Position numbers and translations under genes: made by a program. DNA of 6,966 nucleotides. Source: Nitrospirota bacterium (GTDB lineage: Bacteria > Nitrospinota > Nitrospinia > Nitrospinales > VA-1). The first letter of the stretch is position 1, and the number at the start of each line of letters is the position of its first letter. Below are positions 5,166 to 6,966 of the stretch, in pieces. The stretch covers positions 1 to 6,966 of the forward strand of contig QJWD01000185.1 of the NCBI GenBank assembly GCA_003235465.1, given 5' to 3'. The notes under the pieces were generated by a model. That model worked only from the letters and a program-made list of their open reading frames with translations. It was not told the DNA's origin and did no database searches.

Positions 5166-6032
5166 ATGGGGCGCATTGCATTGTACCTTGCCACCAACAT
5201 CGCCGTTTTAATCGTACTCACGTTGATCTTGAGCGCGCTCGGTTTAAATCAGCCGGGGCGCGACTGGACGCCGATGATCTTTTTCGCCGCCATCATGGGC
5301 ATGGGCGGTTCGTTCATTTCCCTCCTCATGTCGAAATCGATGGCCCGGCGCGCCACCGGCGCGAGGGTGATCACCCAGCCCGCCAGCCAGGCCGAGGCGT
5401 GGCTGGTCGACACCGTTCGCCAGCAGGCCGCGCGGGCGGGCATCGGCATGCCCGAGGTCGCCATCTTTCCCTCGTCGTCGCCCAACGCCTTCGCCACCGG
5501 CGCGAACAAGAATAGCGCCCTTGTCGCGGTGAGCGAGGGCCTGCTCGCGAACATGAACCGGGACGAGGTTGAGGCGGTGCTGGGCCACGAAGTCAGCCAT
5601 GTGGCCAACGGCGACATGGTGACACTGGGATTGATTCAGGGGGTGGTCAACACCTTTGTCCTGGTGTTCGCGAACCTCGCGGCGGCGATGGTGGACCGGC
5701 GCGGGGCCGACGGGCATTCGCGGGGCGGCATTGGGTATTACGGCACTTACATGCTGGCGCAGGTGGTGCTCGGGTTTCTCGCCACGATGATCGTCATGGG
5801 GTTCAGCCGCTGGCGGGAGTTTCGCGCCGACCAGGGAGGGGCCATGCAGGCCGGCCGGCATAAAATGATTGCCGCGCTCACGCGGCTCAAGGAATTGTCC
5901 GACCCGAGGCCCCTGCCCGGGCAGCTGGATGCCTTCGGCATCAGTAGCGGCGTACCACGGGGCCTCAAAAAACTGTTCATGAGCCACCCGCCGCTTGAGG
6001 AGCGCATCGCCGCGCTCGCCGACGGCGAGTGA
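5166..6032 (+). CDS. htpX: HtpX membrane zinc metalloprotease (M48 family)
   Basis: This 288-residue inner-membrane protease helps degrade misfolded membrane proteins, alongside FtsH in E. coli. The zinc motif 'HEVSH' gives His141, the catalytic Glu142 and His145; the third ligand is Glu218 in 'SRWREFRAD'. Two N-terminal transmembrane segments (about 3-27 and 35-55) precede the cytoplasmic catalytic domain. 'PNAFATG' (106-112) is the conserved M48/HtpX strand before the zinc helix. Two further hydrophobic stretches lie at about 152-175 and 193-213, and 'SHPPLEERIAAL' (273-284) is the usual C-terminal signature. ATG 5166 is chosen because AGGAGG (5152-5157) is at ideal spacing; an upstream in-frame ATG (5118) would add 16 unlike residues. 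Length is close to E. coli HtpX. No Cpx- or heat-shock-type site was identified upstream. Confidence 0.96.
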   Translation: MGRIALYLATNIAVLIVLTLILSALGLNQPGRDWTPMIFFAAIMGMGGSFISLLMSKSMARRATGARVITQPASQAEAWLVDTVRQQAARAGIGMPEVAIFPSSSPNAFATGANKNSALVAVSEGLLANMNRDEVEAVLGHEVSHVANGDMVTLGLIQGVVNTFVLVFANLAAAMVDRRGADGHSRGGIGYYGTYMLAQVVLGFLATMIVMGFSRWREFRADQGGAMQAGRHKMIAALTRLKELSDPRPLPGQLDAFGISSGVPRGLKKLFMSHPPLEERIAALADGE

Positions 6033-6046
6033 TCATCCTGTTGGGC

Positions 6047-6056
6047 CCGCTAGCGG
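6047..6056. repeat. Perfect 10-bp palindrome between the converging genes
   Basis: CCGCTAGCGG (6047-6056) is fully self-complementary and sits in the 47-base gap between the htpX stop and the end of the minus-strand gene. There is no loop and no T-tract on either side, so it is not a recognisable terminator. Confidence 0.3.
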
Positions 6057-6079
6057 TCATGCGGAGTTAGGGCGGCGAC

Positions 6080-6700
6080 TCAATTGTCCGACAGGGGCAT
6101 CCGGGTGATGGCTTTGGCGGTGTGGAGCGCCCGGCTCACACCAGCGTAATGCAGGGCGAGCTGGATTCTCAGCGCGTCGCGGCTCTGTTCATCGTTGACG
6201 CTCTCGCACAACTCGCGCGCTTTCAGCTGCCGGCCCCTAGCCATCAATTTTTCCAGGCACTCGCAGATGGAACGGTGGGTGGATTTCAGCCGGTTGAAAA
6301 ACAGCCCGGCCAGGCCGAGCAGCATGCCCCCGGTGAGAAGCTGGAGCAGCGCCAGGCCGCCGGTGTACCTCGCCGGAACAACGGCGGTGACGATGAGCAG
6401 GACAAGCCCGAGGCCGGCGAACAGGCCCGCGAGCTTGAAGCCCGCCCGCGCCTGATGCGAGACCAGATTGAAATACTCGACGAGTTGCCGGTTGCCGAGG
6501 TCCAGCGTATTGTCGCCTTCGCCCGATGGCGCGTTCCCCCCCGCCTGTTGCGCCTCCAGAAGAGAGCCTTCCCCTTCCAGAGGGTTGACGATAAGATTTT
6601 TCAAATCGCCGGATTTATGCGCCGACCTCAAAAGGCGCACCATGCTCCAGATCGCGGCGGCGGCGGCCAGGGCGGCAAGCAGGTTGATTGGGTCGATCAT
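6080..6700 (-). CDS. Three-helix membrane protein, possibly with a TRADD-N-associated-type membrane domain
   Basis: This 206-residue protein starts at the minus-strand ATG at 6700, with AAGGAA nine bases upstream. An N-terminal membrane helix (about 5-24) is followed by a polar linker (25-70) rich in Gly, Glu and Asn. Then come 'LVEYFNLVSHQARAGFKLAG' (73-92), two more membrane helices (about 88-108 and 115-135) and an amphipathic C-terminal region with 'FFNRLKSTHRSICECLEKL' (134-152) and 'SRDALRIQLALHYA' (173-186). A helix with 'YxxxxxQAxxxF', a transmembrane hairpin, then 'FFxxxKxxxxxxxxxLEKL' and 'DxLRxQLALH' resembles the module described as TRADD-N-associated in bacterial conflict systems. 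I recall this pattern only loosely, so it is a hypothesis. Such domains usually appear as accessories; no effector gene is seen beside it. It converges on htpX, leaving 47 bases between the stops. Confidence 0.78.
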   Translation of the reverse strand: MIDPINLLAALAAAAAIWSMVRLLRSAHKSGDLKNLIVNPLEGEGSLLEAQQAGGNAPSGEGDNTLDLGNRQLVEYFNLVSHQARAGFKLAGLFAGLGLVLLIVTAVVPARYTGGLALLQLLTGGMLLGLAGLFFNRLKSTHRSICECLEKLMARGRQLKARELCESVNDEQSRDALRIQLALHYAGVSRALHTAKAITRMPLSDN

Positions 6701-6750
6701 CGTTTGGCGTTCCTTGTGCGGTGTGGTTCCGTTTGTTTGATGATGAAGCG

Positions 6751-6756
6751 AATATA
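6751..6756 (-). promoter_or_regulatory. Candidate -10 box of the minus-strand membrane protein gene
   Basis: Read on the minus strand this is TATATT, five of six matches to the -10 consensus. It would start transcription near 6744, leaving a leader of about 43 bases. No good -35 exists at the right distance (only a T-run), which fits a promoter that needs an activator. Confidence 0.4.
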
Positions 6757-6757
6757 G

Positions 6758-6771
6758 GTGATGCAGATCAC
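6758..6771. promoter_or_regulatory. GTGA-N6-TCAC dyad (CRP/FNR-type core) upstream of the minus-strand gene
   Basis: GTGATGCAGATCAC carries the exact GTGA-N6-TCAC core of CRP-family sites; the flanking bases do not match the wider TGTGA/TCACA consensus. It lies immediately upstream of the candidate -10 box (6751-6756, minus strand), within the spacer region. A regulator bound there would be more likely to repress than to activate that promoter. The identity of the binding protein is not known. Confidence 0.35.
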
Positions 6772-6966
6772 GAAAAAATCGCGACTGGGTCACAAATCCG
6801 TCAATGCGGGCCAAAACCCTTCGCCGCGCCGATTTTGTTCGTGGACATCGCTTCCCGCCTGTGATATTCATTGGGGCGATACTGCCCAAAGAGTCCAAAC
6901 AACAAACCCCGCACACAGCACACGGACGCTTTAGGCGGAATGTTTCGGCCCTCGCCTTTATCCCGT
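6772..6966. other. Gene-free right end of the window
   Basis: No convincing coding sequence is seen on either strand. The minus-strand frame of the membrane protein stays open to the window edge, but the upstream translation (rich in Cys, Arg, His and Ser) is unlike protein and has no good ribosome binding site near a start. TTGGG (6871-6875) and CCCAA (6885-6889) bracket a small bulged hairpin with no T-tract. A neighbouring gene probably begins or ends just outside the window. Confidence 0.4.

Noticed and set aside
5244..5987. 247-codon minus-strand frame opposite htpX
   Set aside because: It is His/Arg/Gly-rich antisense of a gene with intact protease motifs.
6701..6916. N-terminal extension of the minus-strand membrane protein to 6916
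   Set aside because: The 72 extra residues are unlike protein (Cys, Arg and His rich), while ATG 6700 begins a clean membrane helix and has AAGGAA upstream.

Overview
The window is GC-rich bacterial DNA with sigma70-type promoters (one with consensus -35 and -10 boxes at 17 bp spacing), strong Shine-Dalgarno sequences and two textbook Rho-independent terminators. The gene families (TrkH, HtpX, DUF2461, an AhpD-like protein, a TetR regulator and an Hc1-type histone-like protein) fit a Gram-negative, probably proteobacterial, chromosome. I cannot name a genus. No phage, insertion sequence, CRISPR, rRNA or tRNA gene is visible.

Layout. Bases 2-121 are the 3' end of an unidentified plus-strand gene, closed by a strong terminator (206-242). 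A 59-residue lysine/arginine/alanine-rich protein of the histone H1-like (Hc1) type follows (471-650). It is a single-gene unit with its own leader and terminator (664-700). Next is a compact regulatory cassette: a TetR/AcrR repressor (822-1400), an AhpD/carboxymuconolactone-decarboxylase-like CxxC protein (1482-2021) and a DUF2461 protein (2021-2692) whose start overlaps the preceding stop. Two copies of the near-palindrome TAAAACGATCATTTTA, in opposite orientation, sit in the promoters of tetR and of the two-gene operon. Both have the same geometry relative to the -10 box, so the repressor very likely controls itself and the operon. The tetR message looks leaderless.

The rest is more ordinary. 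A TrkH-type potassium transporter subunit (2859-4361, probable TTG start) is followed by a pentapeptide-repeat protein with 21 consecutive repeats (4486-4992) and the HtpX membrane metalloprotease (5166-6032). These three share a strand but are separated by gaps of 124 and 173 bases and probably have separate promoters. On the minus strand, converging on htpX, lies a three-helix membrane protein (6080-6700). It resembles the membrane module described as TRADD-N-associated, but that assignment is tentative. Its candidate promoter contains a GTGA-N6-TCAC dyad of the CRP/FNR type.

The genes suggest a housekeeping and stress-handling region (ion uptake, membrane protein quality control, redox/electrophile-type regulation) rather than a dedicated new system. 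The strongest observations are the paired TetR operators with the leaderless repressor gene, the small histone-like protein, and the uncharacterised membrane protein at the right end.
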